The position numbers and the translations under genes are program-made. Positions 12,000-25,900 of a stretch of 64,000 bases of DNA are shown one piece after another. Position 1 is the first letter of the stretch; each line of letters begins with the position of its first letter. Location of the stretch: contig NC_072796.1 of the NCBI RefSeq assembly GCF_028583425.1, positions 142,733,464 to 142,797,463 of the forward strand, written 5' to 3'. Under the pieces are notes generated by a model. The model worked only from the letters and a program-made list of their open reading frames with translations, searched no databases and had not been told where the DNA came from. This DNA is from Eublepharis macularius. Lineage: Eukaryota; Chordata; Lepidosauria; Squamata; Eublepharidae.

Positions 12000-13900
12000 C
12001 TGTTGGTAACCACGACTTTCCCCTTTCGATACTCCTGCCCAGCACCTCCTGGCAACGCTCCCCTGCCCCATCTCCTCCCGGCCGCATTTCGGATGCAGCG
12101 ATCAGAAAGTACCGGGCCGGGACACCCCGAGCGCCTCAGGGCCAGTCTTGAGCTGCTCCCCTCGGCCCGTCGCTCTCAGCCTCGCCTACCTCGCAGGGTT
12201 GGTTAAAAGGGGGAGCCCGAACAGCGCCTGCCAGCCGGGACTCCGCCGAGGGAGGGCCGGCCGGCCGAGAAAGGGCACCCAAGCGGGCCAAGCAAGCCCC
12301 AAAGTGCCTCTGGAGGGTTTTCCGAGCGCGGGTCCGGAAAGGGCTGGGCGGGCGGGGAGAACAGCCGGCGCCTCGGAGGAAGGGCCGGCCGGAGCCCTCG
12401 GCCCGGCCCCTCCTGCCCGTGCGCGCTCAGCCTTCGGCGCAGCAGCCCGTCCCCTGCCAAGCCGCCTCCGGGGCGCGCGCGGAGCGTGGAGTGCCGGCGG
12501 GGGGGGGCGGCCGCCGCCTGCTCCTCTCCCCCGGCCGGGCCGCAGCAGCCGGGGCGGAGCTGGGGACGGGCCCTGCCCGGGCGCTCCGCCCCCGCCTCCC
12601 GCCGCCGGCCAGACGCGCCGCCATGGGCATCACCAAGCTGGCCGAGCTGATCAAGGAGGAGGCCCCGGAGGCCGTGCGCGCCGTCCCGCTGGCGCAGTTC
12701 CGCGGTGAGCGGGGGCCGGGCCGGGGCTTCGTCGGACGGGGCAGGGCTCGGGGCAGCGGCGCCCTCGGGCCCGACTGCGTTGCCGGGGTGGTGGGAGCCT
12801 CCAGGGGCAGAGCAGGGCCGCCCGGGCAATCCGGGGGGTCTCGGGGCGCAGCCGGAGCCGGAGCGCGCTCTTCTGCCGCCCGCCCGCCCGCCTGGGGGCT
12901 CGTTCGCGGTCTGCAGCGTCGAGCCTCGCAGCGAGACTGCCGGGCGCGGGCTGCGGCGAGTGTCGCTCCCTTCCTCCGAGCCGAAACCGTCTCCCTGGAG
13001 AGCCCCGCAGGATGGAGGGGCCTCCCGGGCTGTGCCCCCCTCCCCTTGGCCCTGGCCGGGAACCCAAAGAGGGGCAGCCCTGGCCCGGCGGCCGCCTGGC
13101 CTCTGCCCGGAGACCCCCCAGCAAGCCCCCGCCCCGCCCAGGCTGCGGCCACCGGGGAAGCTCTGAAGCCCCCGTCCCCGTCCCCCGGGGCAGCAGAGGC
13201 CGCCTCGGGGGTGCTGCGGGGCTTCGGAGGGCGCGTCCCCGCTTCCCCTGCCGCCCCTCCAGACGCACTCGCTGGGCTGCCCGCGGCGCTTTCCCCAGCA
13301 GGGCCCGCCCTACCCTCCGCCTTCCTTGCGCTGCCGCTGGAAACGCCCTTCCCGGGGTGCGGCTCCTCCTCTCCCGAGGCGGGCTCAGTCGGCTGGTTAA
13401 ATCCCGACGGGGAGGGGCTCGTCCGGCGGCGTCTTCCGCCTTTCCGGCCCTGCCTTTCCCGCGGGAAGTCGGCGGCGGAGCTCGGAAGAAAGGAAGCTCG
13501 CTCGCTCGCTCGCTCTGCACCTGCGGCGACCAGCGTTGAGCTTGCACGGGAAGGGCCGGGCTCTGCCTCCCCCTGCGGCGCCCACGGGCCTGGAAGGGGC
13601 GGCTCCCGCTCCCGAGGAGCCGCTCCGACCAGCCCTGGCAGGCCCGACCGAACGGCAGTCAGGCCGGTCCAGCTGGGAACGGGGCGCGGGCCGAAGGCAG
13701 GCAGGCAGGCGGCGGGTGAGAAGAGCAGCAGAAGCCGGGGGCTGGGGGGGGGGCATCTGGGCACCAAGGGAGCCCTCGCCGTGCCCGCCCTTCCCGCTGC
13801 AGGGGCGCCTGTGGGCTGCTTTCGCTGTCGGAGTCTTTGGGCAGAAGATCCGCAAAGGCCGAGCCTCGCCATTCCCCGCGGCTCGGAGGGCGCAATTGAT
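12000..13900. promoter_or_regulatory. CpG island at the FEN1-like gene start
   Basis: The stretch is very GC-rich with dense CpG and surrounds the first coding exon of the FEN1-like gene. The long open frames on both strands here are products of GC bias. A CpG-island promoter is the natural inference. Because TMEM276 runs the other way, the island could serve both genes; its first exon would settle that. Confidence 0.7.
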
Positions 13901-16900
13901 TGAGACTTGGAGCTGCCCGACTGCCGGGCCTCTGCCTCCGGGATGTCCCAACAGGCTAGTGCAGGGAGGAAGGCCCAGGAGATGGACCTGTCAAGTGAGG
14001 CCGCCAAGGCAAACCTGGTGGCCGGGCTCAGGATGGCGATCCGAGAGGCCTTCCAGGAGTTCCGGGAGGCCCACAGACAGAGGAGCGCAAGAGCTGGACC
14101 CGCAGGCAGGCAGGAGGGTCAGCCCAGAGGGGGGTCTGGCTCCAAGGAAGGGGAAAGGGACAGTCCTTCTCTCTCCCCCCCTGGATCGAAGAGGAGAAAA
14201 GTAGACGAGTCCCCGTGCAGTAGAGTGCTGCACAGCCTCCAGTCTGAGATAGTGGATTCTTCCTCAGCTAAGGAGGAGGGGGGATTGCAGGAAGAGGAAG
14301 AGGAAGGGGAGGTCGGCACCCCAATGCCAGCAAGGCTTTTCCCCCAGGAGCTGTATGGCCGGCTGCTCCCTAAGGTGCTGAGGGTGCTGGAGCTTCCCCA
14401 CAAGGCCCAGGGGAAAGAGGAACCAAACCCAGCTTTCCCAGAGGGGTCAGAGAGAGCCTTCCCCACATCCCCTTCGGGGATTCCTCTCCCAGCAGCCTTT
14501 TACAACCTGATGAAGGCCGAGTGGGAAGCGCCTGCTAAACCCAAAGCTAACCATCCTGTTTTTTCTGAGTTTTATTCACCGGTTCCAGAGGCTGCTAAGA
14601 GGACCAAGCTGCCCTCGGTGGATTTTCCTGTGCCCAACCTGGCACCCAACTCCGCGCTGCCTATGGGTGGCCTGCCCAAGGATTCCTGGGACAGGTGGAC
14701 CGAACAAGCTCTGTGCAGGGATTTTGAAGCTTCCGCTGCCTCTCTTAGAGCGTCGGCTGCAGGTTCGCTTTTTGCTAGAGCCGCATTCTCTTGGGCATCG
14801 GATCTTGCGGCAGCGAGGAGTAACATCCCCAAAGAAATGAAGGACCAAATAAAGAAAATAGCCCTGGCAACAGCTTTCGCGGCGGACGCGTCCTTAGATG
14901 CTCTGCAAATGTCAGCGAGGGCCATGGGTTTTAGCGTGGCAGCCAGACGCCACATTTGGCTTAGGAACTGGGACGTGGACCCTTCGACCCAAGCCAAAGT
15001 AGCCGCGGCCCCCTTCAGAGGCATCAACCTGTTTGGAGAAGGTTTAGACAAATACCTGATGGAGGACAAAGAAAAGAAGAAAGTCTTTCCCTCGAAGAAG
15101 AAGGAGGGAAACTGGAGAAAGAGGCTTCAGTCCTTTCAAGAATCCAAGCGTCCTTCCTGTACAGGCTACGCCAGGTCATTCAAGGAAAGATGGCAGTCCA
15201 GACCTCGAGAGGAGTGGAGATCCTCCTTCTTCAACAAATCCGGTCAAAACACCAAGGGACTGAAGAAGGGAACCTCAGCGTGACTATGCCAAGATAACAG
15301 GCACTATTGGGACTGGGGGGTGTTTACAAAGATTTGCGAGCTTTTGGTAACAGACAGTAAGCGACAGGTGGGTGCTGGATACAGTGACCAACTGGTATTC
15401 ACTGGAATTCAACTCTGTGCCACCCAGATGTGTCCTCCAGATCCCAAAGAATTGATCAGATCAGAAACACCAACGTCTGGAAAAGGCTGTTCAGCATCTG
15501 CTAGACATAGGGACCATAGAAGCTCACAGAACCTGAGGGGTGTACTCAGTATTCTTCATAGGCCCAAAGAAGAAGGGGGATGTCAGGGCCATTCTGCACC
15601 GGAAATGGTCCTGAACAAGAAAATTCAGGATGGAAACGCTCAAATCCTCGGTGGCTTCCATTCAGAAGGGAGATTTTCCGGCTTCCATTGATCTCTCGGT
15701 GGCCACAGGGAGGGATGTCTTGAGTTGCAAGTGACCTTGACCACTCCTGTATGCTTTTCCCCTGGGGCAACTGTTACACAGAGTTGTTCAGAAGATCATA
15801 GAGCAACGTGCAGAAGCGATACTAATTGCACCCTTCTGGCCAAGGAGGGCATGATTTCAAGACCTGAAGGGACTTTCGATCACGGACCCCTGGAACCTCC
15901 CGCTGAAGGAGGATCTAATGCAGGGAATGATGCCACACCCTCGCAGGGCTGGATCTAGGGTTGCCGGCACCTGGGGCAACCCTAGCCCGGCCTTGTGCGT
16001 GTGCACAGTGTGCGCACTCCTGGCGCAGCATGATGGCGTCATTTTGGTGACGTCATCTCGCGGGGCGCCAGAGGCAGCGTGCAGGGCTGGGAAGCCGCCC
16101 GCGCCATTTGCTTCTCCACAGGCGAATGGCGCGGGTGGCCTCGCAGCCCCCCGCGCTGCCTTTCGCCTGCCCTGCAGGACAGGGGGCAGCCGGCTTGCCG
16201 CACACCCCCTGTCCTGCAGGGCAGGCAAAAGGCAGCGCGGGGGGCTACGAGGCCGCCCGTGCCATGCGCCTGCCCCACAGGACGGGGCGGCCGGCTGCTC
16301 CCTCTCCTGCAGGGCAGGCGAATGGTGTGGGCGGCCGCGCTGCCCTTTGCCTACCCTGCAGGACGGGGTGCGCGGCAAGCCGGCCGCCCCCTGTCCCGCT
16401 GGGCAGGCGAAAGGTAGCGTGGGGGACTGCGAGGCTGCCCATGCTGCTGGCTGCGCACTCCGGCAGCTGGCAGCTGCTCCTGGCGCCCCCTCCCTGGCGG
16501 CGCCAGGGGCAGACTACCCCCCTGCCCCCCCTCAATCCGGCCCTGCATCCTCGACTAGCTCTGCTAAATCTCACAACCTAGCGGTTGAGCGCAAACAGCT
16601 AGAAGGGTTAGGTTATGCAGAGGGTTATTTAATACCTTGTTAGCCTCTAAGAAGAACTCCACGGAGTCTATAACCTGGCAGGTTTTTCAGACGTGGTGCC
16701 TAGATAGAGGTGTGGAGCCCTTACCGGTGCCACCGAGAGATCTTTCCTGCAAGAAGAGTTTGGTAGAGATGCCGCTTGCCATCTAAGGGTGGCAGTAACA
16801 CCCTTAGATGACAGGTGGTGGCCATCTCAGCAATTTGGGGTTCCAGGAGAGGAAATTCCCTAGTACAACATCAAATTAAGAGATTCTTAAGGGGGACCTC

Positions 16901-19900
16901 ACTGTTAAATCTTTCTCCGGTTCACCTGTCTCCTACGTGGAGTCTTAGTTTGGTACTGAGAGCATTATCCAAAGACCCCCTTGAGCCCATGGCATCATGC
17001 CCTCTAAAAGAACTGACCTTTAAGAATATTTTATTCTGGTGGGTGTTGGAGCTATAGGCAGTATAAGTAGAGAGGGAGCTCTGCCTTTTTCACAGTGACA
17101 GAGTAGTCTTGCGACCTGACCCAGCCTTCGTTCCAAAGGTGAACCCCACTTTTCATCGGATGGAAAAGAGTGCAGCCCTCCTTCTGCCCTAATCCAAAGC
17201 ACAAGAAGGAAAGGGAGCGGCTCTGCCTGGATGGGCATAGAGCCTTGAGCTTCTCCTTGGATAGGATGAAACCATTCCGCAAGTCTGAAGTCCTCCTTTA
17301 GGAGGTCCTCCTTCGGGGAAGAGAGTGGCCACTTCCACGTTAAGTAGGTGGATCAAGGGGTGCATCATTCTAGCATACAAGGCCAAAGGTCGGGAGCCGC
17401 CTCAAGGCATCACAGCACATTCTTTTCCATCAATAGAGACGATCTGCAAGGCGGCCACATGGAAATCAGGGCGTTCTTTCACCAGGCGCTATAGGACAGA
17501 TAAGATGGCCTCCGCAGTGCCAGCCTTCGGCAGGAAGCACATCGCCTAGACCTGACAGCTGGATAATCTACCCTGGGGCACGCTGCTTTTTTATTCTATT
17601 AACGAGGATAACCTAGGCGGTTAACTATAGATGGTTATGTTCGTGTTTTGTAATTGGTTATGGTGTTTTCTACGTGAAGAAAGTTGAGGGAGGTTTTCTC
17701 TCTCTTGGTCTCATTGTGGGGAGTTAAGGCTTGGGAACGGACTGGCGATCCCTGCGATGAGCCCCTCTTCTCCGGGATCACATCAGTTGAATGATCCTGC
17801 CTTCGGAGAGGAGGCGCTGTATTCCCAGAAGTGAGGACTGCCCCTCTCTTGGACCACCAAGAAAGGAAATTTCACAGTAAGTGAAAACGAACCTTCCCTT
17901 TTCATTGCTATTTGAGTGTTCCCCGCATTGTCTCAACAGGTGTGGACTCCTTGGCACTCAGCTTTTCGTGCAACCATGCTGGCAGTAATAATAATAATAA
18001 TGGTGATGATGATGATGATGATAATAATACATGTGGTCAGGTCTGACCCCTCAGTGGGGTTTTCAGAGCAAGAAATGAACAAACGAAGGTGGTTTGTCAT
18101 TGCCTTCCTCTGCGTAGCAACCCAAGTCTTTTTGATGGTCTCCCATCCAAGTACTAACCTTGGCCCAATACTGCTTAGCTTCTGAATTCAGCTCGGTCTA
18201 GTCTGGGCTAAACCCTGTTGTGTTGTTTATTGGATTTCCCAGCCAGAGATCATACTGACTTAACACTATGTAATCCATCTTGAGTCTCGGTGAGAAAGGC
18301 AGATTACAAACAAGGAAAATAATTTTTAAAAAATATTCAGGCTGTTGTTCAGATTTGGCTTCTTTAGACATCTGTTTCTCTTGCTGTTGGTATTGTTTGC
18401 AACTTTGCCTTTAGCAACGTTTTTCTTGAGAACGCCTAACATGACGAAGTTTTTTTGTTTTGAACTGTTTTTGTTTTCCTGAACAGCTTCCTTTATAGTC
18501 TGCCTTTCTCCATGAGATTCAAGACAGTTTAAAAACTATAGAAAACAATTCAGACAACCTGAAACATACAGTAAACAATGCAATAGGACTAGGATTACAA
18601 AACTGGAAAACGAGGCAAACAAAAAAGAGTCCAAGATATAAGAACATAAGAACATAAGCAAAGCCATGTTGGATCAGGCCAGTGGCCCATCCAGTCCAAC
18701 ATTCTGTCACACACAGTGGCTAGAAATCCAGTGCCATCTAAAGGACTGTCAGTGAGGCCAGGACACCAGAAGCCCTCCCACTGCCTTCCTTCCAGCACCA
18801 AGACAACAGAGCACCACCTCCCCACAAAAAGAATACCATCTATCTCCTGTGGCTAATAGCCACTGATGGACCTCTGCTCCATATATTTGTCCAGTCCCCT
18901 CTTGAAGCTGGCAATGCTTGTAGCTGCCACCACCTCCTGTGGCAACGAATTCCATGTGTTTATCACCCTTTGTGTAAAGCAGTATTTTCTTCTATCTGTT
19001 CTAACCCGACTGCTCAATAATTTCATAGAGTGCCCACGAGTTCTTGTATTGTGAGAAAGGGAGAAAAACACATCTTTCTCTACCTTCTCTAACCCGTGCA
19101 TTATCTTGTAAACCTCTATCATGTCTCCCCTCAGTCGTCTTTTCTCCAGGCTAAAGAGCCCCAAGCGCCTCAATCTTTCCTCATAGGGAAAGTGTTCCAA
19201 CCCTTTAATCATTTTAGTTGCCCTTCTCTGTACTTTTTCCAGTGCTATGATATCTTTTTTAAGGTGTGGCGACCAGAACTGTATATGGCGACCAGAACTG
19301 TATATGGCATACTATAATGCCAAAAATGGACCATAAAGGTAGAAGATGATGCAGCAAAAGCATATAAAGTGGGACCCACTTGCAACGTAACCATATTTGA
19401 CTTCCCCTCTCCCCAACACAACTTTTACATTGTGAACACAAACACAATATATATGTAACCTTACTGAGCAAGTGCTTTCCATCTGACGAAGAGAGCTGTA
19501 GTTCTCGAAAGGTTATAAAGTTGGTTGGTCTTAAAGGTGCTACTGGACTCTGCTATTGCTGAGCATTGGGCTGTGTTTTGTGGGCATTTTTCACATTATG
19601 CAGAAGCCAATCCAAAACCACCTCTGCCTGCTCACCTGTTCTTCCGCCTCTCACCTGGCTTTCCAACCCACTTTTGAGAGAGCTGCTACCCACTTTTAGG
19701 TCCCAACTCATAGGTGTACCTGTGGTAACTGATCCATAACCAGCGGTCTCGAATCTGCATTTTTGACATTGAATTTAGGCAGGGGGCGTGTTATGGGGAA
19801 GTGGGCAGATGGAGTCTTCCTGGCAATAGCAGGAAGAGATGGCGAGTATGTCTCTCCGTGGTGGCCTCAAACCCCCCCTTTCCCTGCTGTTCCTCCCCTT

Positions 19901-22900
19901 GTCTCAGACAATGTCTTGGCCTTGGATGCCTCGGTGGCTATTTACCAGTTCCGCACAGCCATGCCAAAGATCGTCAACCGCGAGGGACAGAATATCAGGT
20001 GGGCAGCTGCAAATAATAAAAGGGGGAGGGATGAAGTTTTTCTGCCCCTTGAGGGCACCCTGGGCCAGCTGACAACACTGTCGCCATTGAGCTTGGCGTT
20101 GGCAGGCAGCCAGCCTTGGCATGAGCAGGCTGTTCATGTCACTCTTGGCCCACTTTCACAGTGGCATCAGCAGGGCTCGTACTTGGGTGCTTTATGTGTG
20201 TCTCCCTGCTATGCCCAGCTGCCCACCCCCACCCCCGCCCCGGAACGGATTCTTTTTGCACAGTTCTTTTGTCCTGCCAGACTCCGCTCTGCTCACTGGC
20301 TCGCTTTTTGTATCAGTCACTTGCAGGGGCTTTTTTACCGGACGTTGCATCTCCTGGAAAATGGCATCAAACCAGTGTATGTCTTTGATGGACGGCCGCC
20401 AGACCTCAAGGAGCCTGTGGTTCGTATGAGAGATTTCCTGATGCGCCCAGAGCATTGTAGCTAGATGACCAAGAGGAAGGGGCTGCTCCAACAAGAAACT
20501 GGAGTATTGCCAGTTTTGTGATCGAGCAAAGTTAGACCACCGTCAGGGAAGACTGTGAGAGGGAAAGGACCCAAAGGGTGCAGGCTTGCCTAGTGGTTAG
20601 GGAAGTTGCGTGACAAAGAGTGAACACAGCTCTCGCAAATTGAAAATAACTTTGTAACTCTTTTTCTAATTGCAGTTGGCCAAACGAGCCGCAGTCTCTG
20701 GAATCAAGAGGGAAGTGACAGGTAAGGGCAGTCAGGACACATCCATTGGGCCCCTGTTTGCACACACACACCCCAGTCTTGTCAGGGGTTGCAGGTAGCT
20801 ACATTGGTCAAAGCAAAATCTGCATAATACCTTTGTTGGGAACCAAACAAAATAACACAAAAATAGCATGCAAGTTTTTGAGTTCTTCAGAATCCTTCAT
20901 CAAGTTGGATTGGGGGGGGGGAGGCTTCAGCTACCGGTGTTAGTCAGGACGGGCTGGTTGGATCGGGTGGAGCATTTGGTTTAGCATCCTGGGATGAAAA
21001 AGGAACATAGCATTTGAAGACCTAAAAACCAGAAGATTCATGCAATGTCAACTTAACGTGGGCCCCTTAAAATTCTCTAAGCAAAGGGGTGGGGGTGGAG
21101 CAGTCACACTAACAGAACTTTTGACTTTCTTTCTGTTTCTTTCAGATCCTTCAACGGGTGAAATTCCGCAGCGGTTCCTGAGACGAGACTGCGAGACCCT
21201 CTTGCACCTCCTGGGGGTTCCTTATGTGCAGGTATCAGCTGAGGCCGTTCTTGGTAAAGGATCACAGTTCTGTGGCTGAGCCAATGCTGTGCCTGCAGAA
21301 GGTCCCCGTTCCATTCCCAGCTATGAGTCTTTCTCCGTGAGGCATCTTATACGAGGACACGGTCCAATGTTAGCCGGGAAGCATAGTTTAAAAAGACAGA
21401 GCCAAAGGTTCTGTCAATTTCACCTCTATACAGAGCAGCAGAGATTGCTCCTCAGAGGGTTTGTTAATTTTATCTTTGCCTCCCAGAAGGCTGTCAATTT
21501 CACCTCCCCTTTCAGGATTTGAAGATAAAATTATCAAAAACTCTGAGGTGCGATCTCTGCCGGCTCTGTGTAGAGAGGTGAAATTGACAAGAGTCTTTGC
21601 CTCTGTCTTTTTAAACGACGCTTCCCAGCTAACATTGAGCGTCCTCGTATAAGATGTCTCATGTGGAGAGAATCTATCTCAGACGGCAGGGGATAGAAAG
21701 ACCTGTGTCTGTGGAAAGCCATTACCCGTCAGAGTAGATACTGCTGAGCGAAATGGACCAAAGTTCTGGCCTGGTTTAAAGCAGCTTCTTACATTTCTTG
21801 GTGGCCACCCCACCGCTGCAAAGATCTGGGCAAAGCCAAAGGCTGGAAAATTCAGCGGGGGGAGACTTCCCTTGCCCCTCCCTTTTCCCAGCATCCTGTC
21901 GCGGAAGTTACTTTGCTGTTGGAGGTGCGGGAAGTCGGGAAGATTCAGAGAAGACCGCTTTTTGCCTAGGTGTGTGTACCTTGCTCAGAGATTCTGCAGG
22001 CCTTACGTCAGAACAATTTTTTTGTCAAAGTTCCTGTTTAACTTGGGAGCTGTCTGCTTAAAGAGCTGGATCCTGCGCCATGACATGCTAATCTAATCTT
22101 GATCACCTTGTTCCTTCCTCTCCGTCAGAGGTCCCCCATCGCGCCAGCCCTGCTGTCGAACTGCGTAGCAGTTTCTTGGGAGAATGTTAACAGCTTGGGG
22201 GTTTCTAGCACCAAGGGCTTTTCATAACACAAGGCCTTAAAACTGTAAAAGGTGGCGGCGGCGGAGGGGTGGCGGCGGGGAGGAGAAAAAGGTCAGCATA
22301 ATGACAAGATGGAGTAACTAGCGAGATCTGTGGTTTGAACATACCTTTATTTGGATGGGAATGTCTAGCGCCTCTTGGCCTGAAGTTCTTCAGCAGCCTA
22401 GATGGAAACTCAAACCCAAAGTGAAGACAATGAAAAAAAATGGCATATTTGCTATTTGAAGACCTCTCTCTCTCTCTTCTCTCTCCTCCCTGTCCGCCCG
22501 GGGCTTAGGCTCCGTCAGAGGCAGAGGCCACCTGTGCGGCTCTGGTGAAGTCCGGCCGCGCCAGCTGCACAGCCACAGAGGACCTGGATGCCCTGCCTTT
22601 CGGGAGCCTGCGCCTCTTGCGGCATCTTAACGCAAAAAACAGGTGAGTATTACAAGCTAGCCTTTCTTGGAACCCTGTAACTAGCGAAGAAATTGTAATA
22701 ATGTCCCTGGGTGCACGGAGAGCGCCTTCCTGACCTCTGGGACAAGGGAGGATAAGGGTTTCCAGGGAAATTGTGTGAACTCCCAGTGATGGAAAACCAA
22801 ATTATTCAAGAGGGTTTTTTACTCAGACAGGAGGGCTGCACTGTAGGACTGCAGGAAGGTGGCTTCAAAGAGATGTTTCGTTAAAGAGATAGAGACGACA

Positions 22901-25900
22901 GACTTCACCCCTATGTCCTATCTGTTGCTTCAAGCCTGTACTCCTTTGTACTACCTGTTGCTTTAAATATGATCCCGCTGGGTAGTTCTATGTTGACTAA
23001 TGTCAGTCTTAGCTTATGCTCTGTTTCACATTTCCTCAATTCTGTATTGTATTACTGCTGGTTTTAAATCTTGGCAAATTTGCATTCATATACCCTATGG
23101 CGTGGCATTATTTATTGAAATGTCCTTGATGTTAACTGTACTAATCACACACTATGTAATCTGCCTTGAGTCTCGGTGAGAAAGGCGGACTATAAATGAC
23201 ATAAATAAAATAAACCCCAGGACCTCCCCTTGTAGAATAAATCATTTTCAGTTCGTTGGGCATTCAGTAGCAGGCTTCACAGATGTCTCAGCAGGAATTT
23301 TGTTTCACAGGGAAATGTTACTGAAGGTGGTGAGCAGCATTTTGTCTGTAGGTCTGACATTGTCAGGTTTGGGTTAAATGGAGATTGGAACCGGAAGAAG
23401 CGTCCAAGGCAGCCTCTCTCTTCACCCATTCACCAGCAGTCAGACATTGCCCTCCCCGGCCCTGATGGAAGTCTTTCCCCTTTACTCTCAGCCTTAGATT
23501 TCATCTGTGCTCACTCTGCTGTCTCTGGAGTAATAGCACAGGTTCATGTTGCCATTGCATCTTCCTCCTGTGTGCCACCTAGAGGAGGGGCCTTGGGTCA
23601 GTGGTGGGGCATCTCCCTGACATGCAGACGGTCCCAGGTTCAGTCCCTGGAATCTCCAGTTAAAACAATCAGGTGGGAGGTGATGTGAAAGACCTCAGCC
23701 TGAGGCCCTGGAGAGCAGCTGCCAGTCCATACCGTGATGGACCAATGGACTGATTCAACACAAGGCCGCTTTGTGTGTCCATGTGTGAAGGGATTTCAGG
23801 CCTAGTAGCTGTAGTAGCAGCAGTCAAGCTAGAAACCTTGTTTCTTCCCAGAGCATGATGGGATGAGTTCTTTTCAGCTAGAACCCTTCATTTTTAGCTG
23901 TCACCTAAAGAGAGGGGCTGTGGCTCAGGGGTGGGGTACCTGCTTGTCATCAGAAGGTCTCGGGTTCAATCTCCCGCATCTCCAGTTAAAAGGGCCAGGT
24001 AGTAGGTGATGTGAAAGACCCCTCTGAGACCCTGGAGAGTTGCTGCCAGTCCAGTACTGACCTTGGCAGAAGGCAGCTTCGTGTGTTCACCTTCTGGGCC
24101 TTGGAGGCTTTTCCTAGCATGGAGTTAAATATCAGTATCCTGTGAAGGGAGAAAATCACCCAAGGGTTCAAAGCTCTGCTGTTGGTCCCTTTGCCTAGGG
24201 AATCCTTTGGCATTCTCAGCAAGCAATGCTTGGTTGATGCCAGTGGGTTCGTTTTCACATGGTAAAGAGTCCAGTAGCACCTTTAAGACTAACCAACTTT
24301 ATTGTAGCATAAGCTTTTGAGAACCACAGCTCTCTTCGTCAGATCTGACAAAGAGAACTGTGGTTCTTGAAAGCTTATGCTACAATAAAGTTGGTTAGTC
24401 TTAAAGGTGCTACTAGACTCGTTACTATTTTGCAACTACAGACTAACATGGCTAACTCCTCTGGATCTATTTTCACATGGTGATTCTCTGCTTTGAGTGC
24501 CACATCTCCCAAGAAACCTGAGACTGAAATAAAGTTTGGAGCCAAGAGTAAGGGTGTGCACTCAAAAGCTTCAGAAAAACCTGAAATCCGAAGTGGAATG
24601 CCGCTTCGAATTCTGGTTTCTAAGTCGCTTCAGTATGCTCCGTAAAGATTCGGAGTGTACTGAAGTGACGGGGGAGGGGAGAGGCCCACCCCACCCTTAA
24701 ACTCCCACCCTCACCCCACTTACCTGGCCAAGCAGAAGGCTGGAGCCAATGCCACGCTGGCCAGCTGGCCAACAGAGAGGGCCTTCCTTGCTGCTGTCAC
24801 CGCACAGCTGCGGCTGTTGCGGCCAGCTGGCCAGCAGAGAGAACCTCCCCTGCTGCCATCGCCACACAGCCGCAGCCGTCGTGGCCAGTTGTTCAGCAGA
24901 GAGAGCTACAGCTGGAGGCCAGTGGGGAGGTGGGAGGGCCGCCTCCTCCAGCACGGTGCCAGGTAAGTGGGGGTGGAGGTGTAAGGGTAGGGAATGGGAA
25001 AGTTTAAAGGGTCCTGCTGCTTGCAAAAGGGCCCTTTAAACTTAACCCCCAGGGCCCCTAAGCTTCCCGAAGCATTACGAATGCTTCGGGAAGCTTTGAT
25101 TCGAGATTTCCAAATCGGGAAGCTTTCTGAATCGGGCCCAAAGTGCACACCCCTAGCCAGGAGTTTGCTTGGCTGGTGTTGTGGGGTGGGGGAGCCTAGG
25201 GGAGGGCAAGCTGCCCAGCCCCACTTCTCTCTGCAAGATAGAATTTGCAACCAGGTTGTTTGCTGTGTTGTGTGTCTTCTCTAGTGACTTGGAAGAGATT
25301 TCCCTGCCGGTTGTTCTGGAGAAGCTGGGCATGACTCAGGAGCAGGTGAGGAACCGACGGAAAGGGGACTTTATGGGTTGAAAATTCTGAGGCCCACTGC
25401 CTGGATCTCAGAGGGAAGGTTCACGTCACACTCGGGCAAGGTTGAAGTCAAAACTGCCTGAGTCTGCAGAATCTCAACAAGGAGAAGGCCGTTTGGGGCC
25501 CTTCAGTAGCCCGTTCTGTGGAGCAGGAGATAGTACGGAAAATGCTGATCGGACCTCCCAGAGGGAGGGAACTTTCAACTGTAAATGTTTGGTGGAACAG
25601 AGTTGGCGAGTGGGTTTGTATGAGGAGAGGTGATCCCAGAGATGAGGGAGCAGCAGGGTTTCACTCCCCTCACCGATGCACTCGCATTTTTGTTATAAAT
25701 GAAAGAAAGGTTCCCCCCACCCAGGCCCCTCCTTAAGCATGATACGGAGAAACGAGAAAGTCATGGTAAGAGACCAAGCAGGTAGTAGAACGCCGTGACT
25801 TACTAGGCAAATTCTTAAAGATACGAGGCACAGTTAAGGCAAAATAAGTTGTACTTTATACTATACAGAAAGAAAAGGAAGGCAATTGGATCTATATTCA

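Noticed and set aside
12419-14007. Very long open frames on both strands (over 490 codons plus, over 520 minus)
   Set aside because: They lie in the CpG island, where stop codons are rare. They are low-complexity Ala/Pro/Arg/Gly with no domain and overlap each other.
18853-19212. 119-codon minus-strand frame
   Set aside because: It is the CR1 ORF2 C-terminus, part of a truncated LINE.
20327-20419. Alternative start of FEN1-like exon 3 after 'ttgcag' at 20,326
   Set aside because: It is out of phase with exon 2. The acceptor at 20,314-20,316 is in phase and restores [10 protein letters not shown], matching FEN1 SHLMGMFYRT.
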